From NCBI RefSeq assembly GCF_001953055.1, contig NZ_CP019044.1, forward strand, positions 310,001-374,000: 64,000 nucleotides of DNA. Direction: 5' to 3'. The DNA is from Salaquimonas pukyongi. GTDB taxonomy: Bacteria; Pseudomonadota; Alphaproteobacteria; Rhizobiales; Rhizobiaceae. Numbering within the stretch: the stretch's first letter is position 1; the number at the start of each line of letters is the position of its first letter. Below the pieces are notes generated by a model, which was not told the DNA's origin, did no database searches, and saw only the letters and a program-made list of their open reading frames with translations. Of the stretch, positions 33,004-43,515 are shown in pieces. Made by a program: the position numbers and the translations under genes.

Positions 33004-36000
33004 ATGTTCGTTTCCAGTCCGGCACTTTCCAGCAACCGCAAGGCCATCCGTGCGCTGACCAATCGCGATGAGGCACAGTGTGTGTCGGACATGATTTCGC
33101 TGCTGGCATTGGGAAAAGGCCAGCGCGAGGTGATCTCGGCCGAGGCGGCCGAAACGGTACGTACCATCCGGCGTGAGGCAGTTCCCGGCATCATGGACAG
33201 GTTCCTTGCCGAATATGGCCTCAATACCGATGAGGGCGTGGCCTTGATGTGTCTGGCGGAAGCCTATCTGCGCACCCCTGACGCTGAAACGCTCGATGCG
33301 CTGATCTCCGACAAGATCGGCGAGAGCGACTGGGCCCGCCATCTGGGCCGGGCGCAGTCCTCGCTGGTCAACGCTTCGACCTGGGCTTTGATGTTGACCG
33401 GCAAGGTCTTTCGCACCATTCCCGCGCAGGCAGATGATTTGGCAAGCGTCATGCATTCGCTGGTTCAGCGGCTGGGCGAGCCCGTGGCCCGCACCGCCGT
33501 TGGCGAGGCAATGAAGGTTCTGGGCGCGCAATTCGTACTTGGCCGCTCCATCGAGGAAGCACTGGCCAATGCCGGCAAGGACATGGAAGAGGGGTATCTT
33601 CATTCCTTCGACATGCTGGGGGAAGCTGCCCGAACGGCGGACGATGCAAAGCGGTACTTCCTGGCATATTCAGACGCCATTTCCGAAATCGCCAAACACG
33701 CAAAAGATGACTGGCCGCACGACAATCCGGGCATTTCCGTCAAGCTTTCCGCCCTTCACCCGCGCTATGAAACCGTCAACCGCGAGCGCATTATGCGCGA
33801 GCTCGTACCGCGGGTAACCGCGCTGGCCCTCCATGCCAAGGCAGCCAACATCCCCCTCGCCATTGATGCGGAGGAAGCTGACCGCCTGGACCTGTCACTG
33901 GATGTTATCGAGGCAGTGCTCGCCAATGCCGATCTTGCCGGCTGGGAGGGATTTGGTGTTGTGGTGCAGGCCTATTCCAAGCGCTGTCCTGCGGTGCTCG
34001 ACTGGCTCCATGAACTGTGCAGGGTGCTTGGGCGCAAAATCTCCGTGCGTCTCGTCAAGGGCGCCTATTGGGATGCCGAGATCAAGAATGGCCAGGTGCT
34101 CGGGCTGGAAGGCTATCCCGTCTTCACACGCAAGGAAGCCACCGACGTCTCTTATCTTGCCAATGCGCGCAAGCTGCTTTCCATGACGGATCGCATCTAC
34201 CCGCAATTTGCAACCCACAACGCCCACACCGTCGTGGCGATTGAAAACATGGCGCCGGAAGGCGTTGCGTTCGAATTCCAGCGCCTTCACGGCATGGGGG
34301 ACGCCCTGCACGAAATCCGCAGGCGTACCGACAAGCGTCCGCGCCGCATCTACGCGCCGGTCGGGGTTCACAAGGACCTGCTGGCCTATCTTGTGCGCCG
34401 CCTGCTGGAGAACGGTGCCAATTCCTCCTTCGTCAATCAGCTGATGGACAAGTCTATTGCCCCGGAGGTGATCGCCGCTGATCCGCTTGCAGGTCTTGAG
34501 GCCTTCGACACCATCCCCCATCCTGCAATCCCTCTACCCCCCATATTTATGGCGAAAGGCGGCGCAACTCTCACGGCTGGAACCTCAACGACCCCGCCGT
34601 GCTGGAGCCATTGACGAAAGCCATGGAGCCGTTTCGGAAAACCCGTTGGGGGGGCACAAAGGGCAAATCCGTCACCAGTCCGGTCAATCGCAAGGATGGC
34701 GTTGGCAAAGTGACTCATGCAACGGCAAAGGATGCCGAAGCAGCCATTGGGGCAGCAAAAAAGGCACTTTCTACCTGGGCGAACAAAGCGGCGGAAAAGC
34801 GCGCCCACCTGCTGGAAAAAACCGCAGCGCTCTATGAAAAACACCATGCCGAGATCATGGCCATTGTCGTGCGCGAAGCTGGCAAGACACGGCTTGATGC
34901 GGTTGCGGAAATTCGCGAAGCCGTTGATTTTCTGCGCTACTACGCCGCGGAAATCCGTGAATGGGGTGAGGATCGTAAGCCGCTCGGGCCGGTTGTCTGC
35001 ATTTCACCGTGGAATTTTCCGGCAGCAATCTTCACCGGCCAGATCGCCGGTGCGCTGGCGGCAGGCAACACAGTGATTGCAAAGCCGGCTGAACAGACGC
35101 CGCTGATTGCAGAATATCTGGTCGGTCTGTTTCACAAGGCAGGCGTTCCAAAGGGTGCGTTGCAACTGGTGCAGGGCGAGGGGAGCTCAATCGGGCCGGC
35201 GCTCACCGGTTCGCCGGATATTGCCGGCGTTGCCTTTACCGGTGGCACCGATACCGCACGGCTGATCGACATGTCGCTTGCTGCCGGTAATCCCGATGCC
35301 GCATTGATAGCCGAAACCGGCGGGCTTAATGCCATGATCGTCGATTCCACCGCGCTGCCTGAACAGGCCGTGCGCGACATCGTCACCTCCGCATTTCAAT
35401 CTGCCGGCCAGCGCTGTTCGGCACTGCGGGTGCTCTACGTCCAAAAAGACGTGGCGCCGCAGATGCTGGAAATGCTGGAGGGAGCGGCCCGCGAACTGCA
35501 GATCGGCGATCCCTGGGATCCGGCGACCGATGTCGGCCCGGTGATCGATGAGGAAGCGCGCCAGAACATTCTTGCCCATTGCAAGAAACTCAAGGGTGAA
35601 GGGCGCCTGCTGTTCGAACTCGACCTGCCGGATACGGCAAAGCACGGAACGTTCGTGGCCCCTTGTGCCTTCCGCCTTGATTCAATTCTTGATCTTGAGC
35701 GCGAGATCTTCGGCCCCGTACTGCATGTGGTCGAGTATGAGGCTCATGAGCTCGATCAGGTTATGGCCGACATCAATGCTACCGGCTATGGGCTGACGCT
35801 GGGGCTGCATTCACGCATCGACACCCGCGTTGACCGGCTGTGTGCCGCTGCCCATGTCGGCAACATCTACGTCAACCGCAATCAGATCGGCGCGGTGGTG
35901 GGCGTGCAGCCCTTCGGTGGTGAGGGCCTGTCGGGTACGGGTCCCAAGGCGGGCGGGCCCTTCTATGCAAAGCGGTTCACAACCCCCTTGTCGGCGTCCC

Positions 36001-36395
36001 TGCCGCAGGCGAGAACCGTCGACATGCCGGGGCCAACCGGCGAGCGCAACACCTGGTTGCTGACACCGCGCGGCCTTGTTGCCTGTCTTGGGCCGGGAGA
36101 CGACAAAATTGCCCGGCAACAGCGCCTGGCGGCCGAAGCGGGAAATCGTGCCATTACCCTGAAAGAGCATGGCGGCGCGCTGAAAGACCTGCTCGCCACG
36201 CCGGAACTTTCAGCGGTGCTGTATGGCGGGGATGACTTGGCGGCCATGCGCGCGGCCCTTGCCAGCCGGCCAGGCAAGCGCGTCTTGGTCATCGACCCGG
36301 AGCAACACCCCGAACTGCTGTTCGGCGAAAAAGTGGTCTCCGAAGACACCACCGCCTCCGGTGGCAATGCCAGCCTGCTGGCAAGTGTGGGATAG
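33004..36395 (+). pseudogene. putA: Bifunctional proline dehydrogenase / P5C dehydrogenase PutA, one frameshift
   Basis: PutA oxidises proline to glutamate in two steps. The sequence gives two frames, 33004-34614 and 34599-36395, which join if one base is added at 34542/34543 after a C6 run: PLPP then [D]IYGERRRNSHGWNLN continues in phase. The proline dehydrogenase half shows ISVKLSALHPRYE, RLVKGAYWDAEIK and FEFQRLHGMGDALHEI. The aldehyde dehydrogenase half shows VCISPWNFPAAIFTG, AETGGLNAMIVD and catalytic Cys in GQRCSALR. There is no N-terminal ribbon-helix-helix DNA-binding domain, in keeping with a separate regulator next door. Repaired length is about 1130 residues. Loss of a central gene by one base is suspicious; a sequence error is likely. 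Confidence 0.88.
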
Positions 36396-36409
36396 GGCGG
36401 CTTATCCCA
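36388..36409. terminator. Small hairpin spanning the convergent putA and aminotransferase stops
   Basis: TGGGATA (36388-36394) pairs with TATCCCA (36403-36409) around an 8-base loop. It spans the putA TAG and the reverse-strand TAA of the aminotransferase, which are only 6 bases apart. It may serve as a weak bidirectional terminator; no T-run is present. Confidence 0.35.
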
Positions 36410-37772
36410 GCACCTCTTTCACCGCATCGGCGGTTGCAGAGACCACTATGTCGGCTTCTTCCCGTGTCAGGCAGAGCGGTGGTGCAAAGCCGAGGATGTC
36501 GCCCTGCGGCATGGCTCTGGCGACAACGCCGCGATTCAGCAGCGCTGCGGCAATGGCCGGCCCGGTCTTCTTTGATGGATCGAAGAATTTGCGCTTTTCC
36601 CTGTCCTCGACAAACTCGACGGCACACAGCATGCCTTCACCGCGCACATCGCCCACATGCGAATGATCGCTGAGAGCTTGTGTCATAGCCTCGTTGAAAT
36701 AGGCGCCGGTTTTACCGGCATTGTCTACCAGTCCCAAATCGTCAATCAGCTTGAGGTTGGCGACACCGGCGGCAGCGCCGATGGGATGGGCCGAATAGGT
36801 CCAGCCATGACCGATGGGGCCCAGCTCGTCCGTGCCGTCTTCGAGCACCTTCCAGACCTTGCCGGAAATGATTGAGCCCGACAGCGGTGCATAGGCCGAT
36901 GTCAGCCCCTTGGCGATGGTGATGATGTCGGCCTCAAAGCCGTAATGCGCTGAACCGAACATGGTGCCCAGACGCCCGAAACCGGTCACCACTTCATCAG
37001 CAATCAGCAGGATGTCGTGTTTGTTCAGAACCGACTTGATCGCTTCCCAGTATCCGGCAGGTGGCGGTGTAATGCCGCCGGTGCCCAGGACAGGTTCGCC
37101 AATAAAGGCGGCAATCGTATCGGCCCCCTCCCTATCGATGAGCGCTTCCAGTTCATCGGCGCAATACTGCGTGAAGGCAGCCTCATCCATGGAAAGGTCT
37201 TCGCGTCGGAAGAAGTCCGGCGCAACCGTATGCAGCACCCGGTCAAGCGGCAGGTCGAACTTGTTGTGGAAGAGGGTGAGGCCGGTAAGCGAGCCGGTCA
37301 TCAGCCCTGAACCATGATAGCCGCGCCAGCGTGAGATGATCTTCTTCTTTTCCGGCCGGCCGAGAATGTTGTTGTAATACCAGACCAGTTTGATGTTGGT
37401 TTCGTTGGCATCCGATCCGCCAAGGCCGAAATAGACCTTGGACATGTTGTCCGGCGCCCGCTCCACCACCATTTTTGAAAGCGTGATCGACGCCTCTGTC
37501 CCATGGCCCACATAGGCATGGTAGTAGGAAAGTTCCTTTGCCTGGGCAGCAATCGCCTCGGCGATTTCCTGCCTGCCATAGCCCACATTGACGCAGTAAA
37601 GTCCGGCAAAGGCATCCAGCAGTTTTTTACCGTCCCGGTCCTCGATGTAGACGCCCGAACCGCCTGTCACAATGCGGTTTGCCGCCTCGCCGCGCGCATG
37701 CTGGGCAAGATGGGTCGAAGGGTGAAAAAAGTTCTCTCGGTCCCACTGATCGAGTTGGTCGTTTCTCAGCAT
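36402..37772 (-). CDS. Class III aminotransferase, DoeD/Atf-like (ectoine cluster type)
   Basis: The 456-residue PLP enzyme opens MLRNDQLDQWDRENFFHPST, the typical start of the aminotransferases at the end of hydroxyectoine clusters. The PLP-phosphate loop (FGLGGSDANETNIKL), LLIADEVVTGFGRLG and the Schiff-base Lys in IITIAKGLTSAYAPLSG are present. In ectoine breakdown the DoeD enzyme converts 2,4-diaminobutyrate to aspartate semialdehyde. A broader omega-amino acid:pyruvate activity is an alternative. ATG 37772 has AAAGGAAAG upstream; the longer frame to 37889 overlaps the dehydrogenase. It follows that gene by 19 bases. Confidence 0.88.
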   Translation of the reverse strand: MLRNDQLDQWDRENFFHPSTHLAQHARGEAANRIVTGGSGVYIEDRDGKKLLDAFAGLYCVNVGYGRQEIAEAIAAQAKELSYYHAYVGHGTEASITLSKMVVERAPDNMSKVYFGLGGSDANETNIKLVWYYNNILGRPEKKKIISRWRGYHGSGLMTGSLTGLTLFHNKFDLPLDRVLHTVAPDFFRREDLSMDEAAFTQYCADELEALIDREGADTIAAFIGEPVLGTGGITPPPAGYWEAIKSVLNKHDILLIADEVVTGFGRLGTMFGSAHYGFEADIITIAKGLTSAYAPLSGSIISGKVWKVLEDGTDELGPIGHGWTYSAHPIGAAAGVANLKLIDDLGLVDNAGKTGAYFNEAMTQALSDHSHVGDVRGEGMLCAVEFVEDREKRKFFDPSKKTGPAIAAALLNRGVVARAMPQGDILGFAPPLCLTREEADIVVSATADAVKEVLG

Positions 37773-37791
37773 TTTGTCTTTCCTTTGCCAG

Positions 37792-39267
37792 TCATGCCCA
37801 GTCGCGGCAGACATATTTGATTTCCATGAATTCTTCCATGCCCTTTCGTGCCCCCTCACGGCCAAGGCCCGATTGTTTGACGCCGCCAAAGGGAATCGGC
37901 GCGCCGGTCACCTTGGTCCGGTTTACGGCAACCATGCCGAATTGCAGGGCGCGGCTTAATCGGTAGATACGGCGGGGGTCGTGGCTGTGCAGATAGGCAA
38001 TCAGGCCGTATTCGGTGGCATTCGCCCTGGCAATCACTTCCTCCTCACTGTCAAACGGTGCGATGGGCGCCACGGGGCCGAAGGTTTCTTCCTGCATGAT
38101 CGCTGCCTTATCGGGTACATCGGTCAGCACGGTCGGCTGATAAAACAGCGGGCCGAGATCAGCCCGCTTGCCGCCGCAGGCAAGGGTGGCGCCTTTTTCA
38201 AGCGCGTCGGCAACATGGGCTTCCTGCTTGGCGATGGCTGCTTCATTCATCAGCGGGCCGATGTCGGGATCGTCCATCCCCCTGCCAAGGGTCAGTTCCC
38301 CGGCAGCTCTGGTGAAGCGTTCGCAGAATTCGCCATAGATCTCCCGCTCGACGTAAATCCGGTTGGCGCCCAGGCAGTCCTGCCCGGAAGTGGCAAACTT
38401 GGCCTTGATCGTTTCGGTGACGGCCGTGTCGAGGTCGCATCCCTTGAAGATGATGACCGGTGCATGGCCGCCAAGTTCCATGACGAGTTTTTTCACCGTG
38501 CCGGCGCACTGGCGGCAGAGCAGCCTGCCTATTTCCGTCGATCCGGTAAAGGAAAGGGCGCGCACGCGGGTGTCCTGCGTCCACGGTTCGACAATGGTCG
38601 CCGCCTTCCCGGTCACCACGTTGAACACCCCGGCAGGAATGCCGGCCCGCTCGGCAAGTTCGGCCAGCGCCAGGGCGGAAAACGGCGTCTCACCGGAAGG
38701 GTGTGCGACCACCGTGCAGCCCGCGGCCATCGCGGCAGCCGCCTTGCGGGTCAGCATGGCAGATGGAAAGTTCCATGGTGTGACCAGCGCGGCAACGCCT
38801 ACCGGCTCTAGCCACAGCTCCACTTCCGCATCCGGCAGGTGCGAGGTAACGCCCTCGATATTGGGACGCTTGGACTCCTCTGCATAATATTCGACAAAGC
38901 TCGCTGCATAGTCGATCTCGCCGCGTGCTTCCGAAAGCGGCTTGCCCTGCTCGCATACCATGATCCGGGCAAGGTCTTCGCGATGTTGAATGATCAGGTC
39001 GAACCACTGGCGCAGGATTTTCGAACGCTCCTGGGGAAGCGTCATCGCCCATGCAGGAAATGCCGCGTGGGCAGCATCAGCGGCAGCAAGGCTTTCTTCA
39101 GCCGAAAGGCTGGCTACTTCACCAATGATGTCACCCGTGGCCGGATCGCGAACGGGAAACGTTTCGCCAGCAGAGGATGCTACCCACTTTCCGCCAAGAT
39201 AGGAAAACGCCCGCACCAGGCGTTGGTCCTCTACCTGTTCCTGCAAGGATACCGGCTTGTCTGACAT
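37792..39267 (-). CDS. NAD(P)-dependent semialdehyde dehydrogenase (GabD/DoeC/Ssd-like)
   Basis: The 491-residue aldehyde dehydrogenase has the cofactor loop ALVTPWNFPSAMLTRKAAAA, general base Glu in KLVMELGGHAPVII, and nucleophile Cys in FATSGQDCLGANRIYVER. The C-terminal segment is GVKQSGLGREGARKGMEEF. It is closest in pattern to succinate-semialdehyde dehydrogenases. In ectoine clusters the same position is held by Ssd/DoeC, proposed to oxidise aspartate semialdehyde to aspartate. Start at 39267 (MSDK) has AGGAGG 8 bases away; an ATG two codons earlier is too close to that site. Confidence 0.9.
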   Translation of the reverse strand: MSDKPVSLQEQVEDQRLVRAFSYLGGKWVASSAGETFPVRDPATGDIIGEVASLSAEESLAAADAAHAAFPAWAMTLPQERSKILRQWFDLIIQHREDLARIMVCEQGKPLSEARGEIDYAASFVEYYAEESKRPNIEGVTSHLPDAEVELWLEPVGVAALVTPWNFPSAMLTRKAAAAMAAGCTVVAHPSGETPFSALALAELAERAGIPAGVFNVVTGKAATIVEPWTQDTRVRALSFTGSTEIGRLLCRQCAGTVKKLVMELGGHAPVIIFKGCDLDTAVTETIKAKFATSGQDCLGANRIYVEREIYGEFCERFTRAAGELTLGRGMDDPDIGPLMNEAAIAKQEAHVADALEKGATLACGGKRADLGPLFYQPTVLTDVPDKAAIMQEETFGPVAPIAPFDSEEEVIARANATEYGLIAYLHSHDPRRIYRLSRALQFGMVAVNRTKVTGAPIPFGGVKQSGLGREGARKGMEEFMEIKYVCRDWA

Positions 39268-39393
39268 GAACATGTCCTCCTTTGAGGACCATTGTGCCGT
39301 TTCAAGCCGATGGCTGGAGACTGAAAACCCCCGCTGCGGCAGAAGATTCTTCTGCAGATTACCGTGCCTGCAGACAATTCGCCGCCTTGCCGG

Positions 39394-39876
39394 TTATTGC
39401 TCTCCCAGCAGTACATCCAGTGGCGGTGCGCCATGCCCCTTGACCGGCTTTGTGACCACATAGGTGAAGTACCGGGCCAGTCCCACCCCTGCATCCAGCA
39501 TCTCGTCGATCAGCCGCTGATAGCTGTCAATGTCTCTGGTCACGATCTGCAGCAGGTAATCATAACCGCCGCCCAGGGCCCAGCACGCGGTGATCTCATC
39601 ATAACGCTTGATGCTGGTTTCGAAGGTGCGGAACGAAGCTGCTGTGTGGTCGGCAAGCTCCGCAGCCACGAAGACGGTCACATGGGGCCCAAGCTTCTTC
39701 AGGCTGATGCGGGCATTGTAACCCTCAATGACGCCGGCCTGTTCCAGCCGTTTGAGCCGCTCCCAGCAGGGGCTCGCCGACAGGCCGACGCGTTCGGCCA
39801 ATGCCGCCTTGGATATGCGGCCCTCCGTGCTCAGCACCTGCAGGATTTTCAGGTCAAGCGCATCGAGTTTCTTCAT
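39394..39876 (-). CDS. Lrp/AsnC-family regulator, DoeX/AsnC of ectoine clusters
   Basis: The 160-residue regulator has a winged-helix N-terminus (MKKLDALDLKILQVLSTEGR, ALAERVGLSASPCWERLKRL) and a RAM domain (CWALGGGYDYLLQIVTRDID). It starts directly at the base after the eutC stop codon, so the two are translationally coupled. The same order (eutC side, then asnC, ssd, atf) is found in Ruegeria and Sinorhizobium hydroxyectoine loci, where DoeX/AsnC responds to breakdown intermediates. Identification rests on family and order. Confidence 0.85.
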   Translation of the reverse strand: MKKLDALDLKILQVLSTEGRISKAALAERVGLSASPCWERLKRLEQAGVIEGYNARISLKKLGPHVTVFVAAELADHTAASFRTFETSIKRYDEITACWALGGGYDYLLQIVTRDIDSYQRLIDEMLDAGVGLARYFTYVVTKPVKGHGAPPLDVLLGEQ

Positions 39877-40869
39877 CTATGCCTCGATCCTGGTGCCTGC
39901 ATCGCTGTCCTTGAGCAGAAAATAAACATGCGTGGCGATGGCCGTGTCCTGTGCTCCGGTGCCGGTCAGGTCGCAAATGGTGATGTCGTCCTCGCTGCGC
40001 CGCCCGGCCACAGCGCCGCTGGCAATGGCGCCCAGTTCCGGCGGGGTGTCTTTCTTCCAGAACCCGGCCTCGATGGCGCTGCGCAACTCGCCCAGCAGTT
40101 CCGTCTGGCTCACCCGGTCGGCAACATAAAGATCAGCTTCAAAAATTGCCTTGGGATCGATTTCGTTCTTTCCGGCCTGATCGGAGCCCATGGCGGTCAC
40201 ATGCAGGCCGGGGTGAAGCCATTGCGATTTTAGCACAGGTTCGCGCGCCGGTGTCGTGGTCACCACCAACTGGCTTCGCGCAACCAGTTTTTCCGGATTG
40301 GTTTCGGCGCGGACATCAATGCCGAGCAATTCCGCCAGCTCCTTGGCACAGTGTTCCGCCTTTGCCTGATCGCGCCCCCACACAAGCAGCCTTTCGAACG
40401 GCCGCACCAGATGAGCCGCCTGCATCTGCAGCCGTGCCTGAACACCCGTTCCCATGACACCGGCAGTTTCCACCCGCTCGGGCGCAAGATGGCGGGCAGC
40501 CACCGCACCGGCTGCCGCCGTGCGGATATCGGTCAAATACCCGTTGTCGAGAAACAGCGCCTGAACCAGTCCGGTCTTGGCGGAAAACAGGATCATCAAA
40601 CCGTTCAGGCTGGCAAGGCCGAGCTTCGGATTGTCGAAAAAGCCGGGCGATACCTTGATCGCGAACCCCTCAAAGCCGGGAATGTAAGCGGTCTTCACAT
40701 CAACCTCGCCATTGGCTTCGGCCAGCTCCATGGATAGGATGGGCGGCATGACCACATTGCCGCCTGCCAGTGCCACAAAGGCTTCCTCGACAACGGCGAT
40801 CGCCGTTTCATCAAGATGGACGGTTTGGCGCAGTTCGGCCTCCGTTACGATCAGTATCTCGCTGGCCAT
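39877..40869 (-). CDS. eutC: Ornithine cyclodeaminase-family protein, EutC of hydroxyectoine use
   Basis: The 330-residue enzyme of the OCD/mu-crystallin family has an N-terminal dimerisation domain (DVKTAYIPGFEGFAIKVSPG), the Lys/Arg substrate residues, LDNGYLTDIRTAAAGAVAAR, and a Rossmann motif GVMGTGVQARLQM. In hydroxyectoine degradation EutC is thought to help convert hydroxyectoine to ectoine together with EutB. Note that this eut naming is not ethanolamine use. A general ornithine or amino-acid cyclodeaminase role cannot be ruled out. It begins 30 bases after eutB and its stop abuts the regulator start. Confidence 0.82.
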   Translation of the reverse strand: MASEILIVTEAELRQTVHLDETAIAVVEEAFVALAGGNVVMPPILSMELAEANGEVDVKTAYIPGFEGFAIKVSPGFFDNPKLGLASLNGLMILFSAKTGLVQALFLDNGYLTDIRTAAAGAVAARHLAPERVETAGVMGTGVQARLQMQAAHLVRPFERLLVWGRDQAKAEHCAKELAELLGIDVRAETNPEKLVARSQLVVTTTPAREPVLKSQWLHPGLHVTAMGSDQAGKNEIDPKAIFEADLYVADRVSQTELLGELRSAIEAGFWKKDTPPELGAIASGAVAGRRSEDDITICDLTGTGAQDTAIATHVYFLLKDSDAGTRIEA

Positions 40870-40899
40870 TCAATCCTCCTTTCCGCCACCCACTCCGGC

Positions 40900-41907
40900 T
40901 TAGGCCTGCCGCCAGGGGCGCCCATGGATGTTCATGCCGCCAAGTTTCACATCCCGCCCGCTGATGATGTCGGTAAACACGCCCATGTCCACATTGCGCC
41001 CGGTAACGATGGTGGCTGCCGCGCCCGCCGGCTTGACCTTCCCCGACAGTACGGCGGCAAGACCGACCACGCTTGCGCCTTCAGCAACAATCCGGTCTTC
41101 GAAGTACAGCGCCTGCATGGCCTGGTAGATTTCCTCCTCCCTCACCAGCACCACCTCATCCAGCAAAGCATTGCAAAGGGGAAAGGAGAGCCTGTTTTTG
41201 GCGCCGATCCCGCCGCCTAGGGAATCGGCGAGGCTCACAACTTCCTCAACCTCCACCGGCTTTCCTGCCTGCATCGAGGCGTGCATGGCGGCGCCCCGGT
41301 CCATGGAAATGCCGATGATGCGAATGTCAGGCCTGATCGCCTTGGCGGCAACGGCAATGCCAGCTGCCAGCCCGCCGCCTGAAAGCGGCACCAGGATCGT
41401 GATCAGGTCCGGGCGATCTTCCATCAGCTCCAGTCCGATCGTGCCCTGACCGGCGATGACGTGAGCATCGTCAAACGGAGAGATTTCAACATAGCCTTCC
41501 TCGGCTGCAAGGCGCTGGCTTTCCGCCAAGGCCTCATCCTGGGATTTGCCGATGATGCGGACCTCTGCTCCCAGCGCCTTGATACCGTCGACCTTTGTTT
41601 GCGGCACCAGAGAGGACATGCAGATAACCGCCGTAATGCCGCGTTTTCTCGCGGCAAAGGCCACGCCCCGTCCATGGTTTCCGGTCGAGCAGCAGGTAAC
41701 GCCGGGCGTATCTGGTGGCAGGCGCAGCACGGCACTGGCAGCGCCGCGCAGCTTGAAGGCGCCCATCGGCTGGGTATTTTCCAGCTTCAGCAGAAATTCG
41801 TGTCCGGCAATTCCGCTCATATAGATTGATGGAACCAGCGGGGTGCGCAGGGCTGTTCCCGCAATCGTTTTGCGGGCTTCATGAATATCGGCAAGGGTAA
41901 CGGACAT
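40900..41907 (-). CDS. eutB: Threonine dehydratase-like PLP enzyme, EutB of hydroxyectoine use
   Basis: The 335-residue fold-type II PLP enzyme has the PLP-Lys in QPMGAFKLRGAASAVL, the SxGNH loop as CCSTGNHGRGVAFAARKRG, and the phosphate-binding LVPLSGGGLAAGIAVAAK. The C-terminal region with IVTGRNVDMGVF matches EutB rather than biosynthetic threonine deaminase; there is no ACT regulatory domain. Start at 41907 (MSVTLADIHEARK) fits the family; a 14-residue extension to 41949 does not. With EutC it is expected to dehydrate and convert hydroxyectoine. The hydrolase genes eutD and eutE, which usually lie between eutC and asnC, are absent here. Confidence 0.82.
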   Translation of the reverse strand: MSVTLADIHEARKTIAGTALRTPLVPSIYMSGIAGHEFLLKLENTQPMGAFKLRGAASAVLRLPPDTPGVTCCSTGNHGRGVAFAARKRGITAVICMSSLVPQTKVDGIKALGAEVRIIGKSQDEALAESQRLAAEEGYVEISPFDDAHVIAGQGTIGLELMEDRPDLITILVPLSGGGLAAGIAVAAKAIRPDIRIIGISMDRGAAMHASMQAGKPVEVEEVVSLADSLGGGIGAKNRLSFPLCNALLDEVVLVREEEIYQAMQALYFEDRIVAEGASVVGLAAVLSGKVKPAGAAATIVTGRNVDMGVFTDIISGRDVKLGGMNIHGRPWRQA

Positions 41908-41998
41908 GGGTGGAGAGCCGCCGGACAAGAGACAGGAAATCGGCATCAAGCCAGCACGGCGTGAGGGGCCAAGTCAACCGGCACGGCAGCAATCTGGC

Positions 41999-43399
41999 TC
42001 AGCACTCCACCACATTGACGGCCAGCCCGCCTTCGGAGGTTTCCTTGTAGCGCTCGTTCATGTCGATGCCGGTCTGGCGCATGGTCTCGATACAGGCATC
42101 GAGCGGTACGAAATGCTTGCCGTCGCCCTTCAGGGCCAGGGAAGCGGCGGTAACCGCCTTTACAGCGCCAAGCGCGTTCCGCTCAATACAGGGGACCTGC
42201 ACCAGCCCGCCCACGGGGTCGCAGGTCATGCCGAGGTGGTGTTCGAGCGCGATCTCTGCGGCGTTTTCAACCTGTTCCGGTGTGCCGCCCAGCACCTGCG
42301 CAAGGCCGGCAGCCGCCATGGCCGAAGCAGAGCCCACTTCCCCCTGGCAGCCGACCTCGGCACCGGAAATCGAGGCATTGTGCTTGATGATGCCGCCGAC
42401 GGCAGCAGATGCCAGCATGAAGTCGCGAATGCCCTTGGCATCGGCATCTTCGTGAAAATGAAGATAATATCGCAGCACCGCCGGCACGACGCCCGCCGCG
42501 CCGTTGGTCGGAGAGGTGACCACCTTGCCGCCTGCCGCATTTTCCTCGTTGACCGCCATCGCATAGACCGCCAGCCAGTCATTGGCGAGCAGCGGATTGC
42601 GGCGGTTTGACTGCCACTCTTGCTGCAGCTTGTCGTGGATGTCCTTGGCGCGGCGGCGCACCTTCAGGCCGCCCGGCATGATGCCGGTCTGCGAGATGCC
42701 GCGGTCGACACAGCGGTCCATGGCACTCCAGATCAGATCGAGCTTGTAATCAAGCTCCTCCGGCGAATAATGCGTTTCCTCGTTTGCCCGCTTCATGGCG
42801 GCTATCGAAAGGCCCGATTTTTCGGCCATTTCCAGCATTTCCTTCGCATTGCGGAAGGGATAGGGAACGCCTGATTCGACAGGCGCCTGCTTCGCGGTTT
42901 TCATCGCTTCCAGTTCCGCTTCATCCACCACGAAACCCCCGCCAATGGAGTAATAGACCCGCCGCAGCAACAACTGGTCACCGGCGGCATAGGCCTTGAA
43001 CTGCATCCCGTTGGCATGGCCCATGAGCGGTGTCTTGCGATCCATGATGAGGTCGGCTGCAGGATCGAAACGATAGGCAGCATGGCCGGCCGGGCGAACC
43101 TGCTTGTCCCGCTTCACCTGTTCGATGATGTCATCCATCTGATCAGGGTCGACCGTATCCGGCAATTCACCGGCCAGCCCGAGGATTACCGCACGATCGG
43201 TTGCATGCCCGACACCGGTATAGGCAAGCGAGCCGTGCAGCGAGCACTGGACATGCTCCACTGTGGCACCCTGCGGGCGCGGCCAGTCGCCATTCCTGAT
43301 TTCCTCAAGAAAGCGAGCAGCGGCACTCATCGGCCCCATCGTGTGGGAACTGGAAGGGCCAATACCGATCTTGTAGATGTCGAATACGGAAAGAAACAT
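41999..43399 (-). CDS. sdaA: L-serine ammonia-lyase (iron-sulfur type)
   Basis: The 466-residue enzyme deaminates L-serine to pyruvate and ammonia. It opens with [20 protein letters not shown], the standard single-chain SdaA start. The Fe-S domain contributes the Cys residues in [30 protein letters not shown] and the C-terminal VEC. The segment [20 protein letters not shown] is also typical. The ATG at 43399 was chosen because the 16 upstream residues to 43447 do not belong. It lies between the D-amino-acid transaminase and eutB on the same strand, with gaps of about 116 and 91 bases. Confidence 0.95.
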   Translation of the reverse strand: MFLSVFDIYKIGIGPSSSHTMGPMSAAARFLEEIRNGDWPRPQGATVEHVQCSLHGSLAYTGVGHATDRAVILGLAGELPDTVDPDQMDDIIEQVKRDKQVRPAGHAAYRFDPAADLIMDRKTPLMGHANGMQFKAYAAGDQLLLRRVYYSIGGGFVVDEAELEAMKTAKQAPVESGVPYPFRNAKEMLEMAEKSGLSIAAMKRANEETHYSPEELDYKLDLIWSAMDRCVDRGISQTGIMPGGLKVRRRAKDIHDKLQQEWQSNRRNPLLANDWLAVYAMAVNEENAAGGKVVTSPTNGAAGVVPAVLRYYLHFHEDADAKGIRDFMLASAAVGGIIKHNASISGAEVGCQGEVGSASAMAAAGLAQVLGGTPEQVENAAEIALEHHLGMTCDPVGGLVQVPCIERNALGAVKAVTAASLALKGDGKHFVPLDACIETMRQTGIDMNERYKETSEGGLAVNVVEC

Positions 43400-43515
43400 C
43401 GCTGCCTGACCTGTTGAACTGCAGAAAGGTAAACAGATTGCCGGCACAAAAATAGTCTGGGACCGTCATCTGTCTGCCGCAAAGATACGGCGAAGCGGTG
43501 TTTGTGCTCCGGCGG

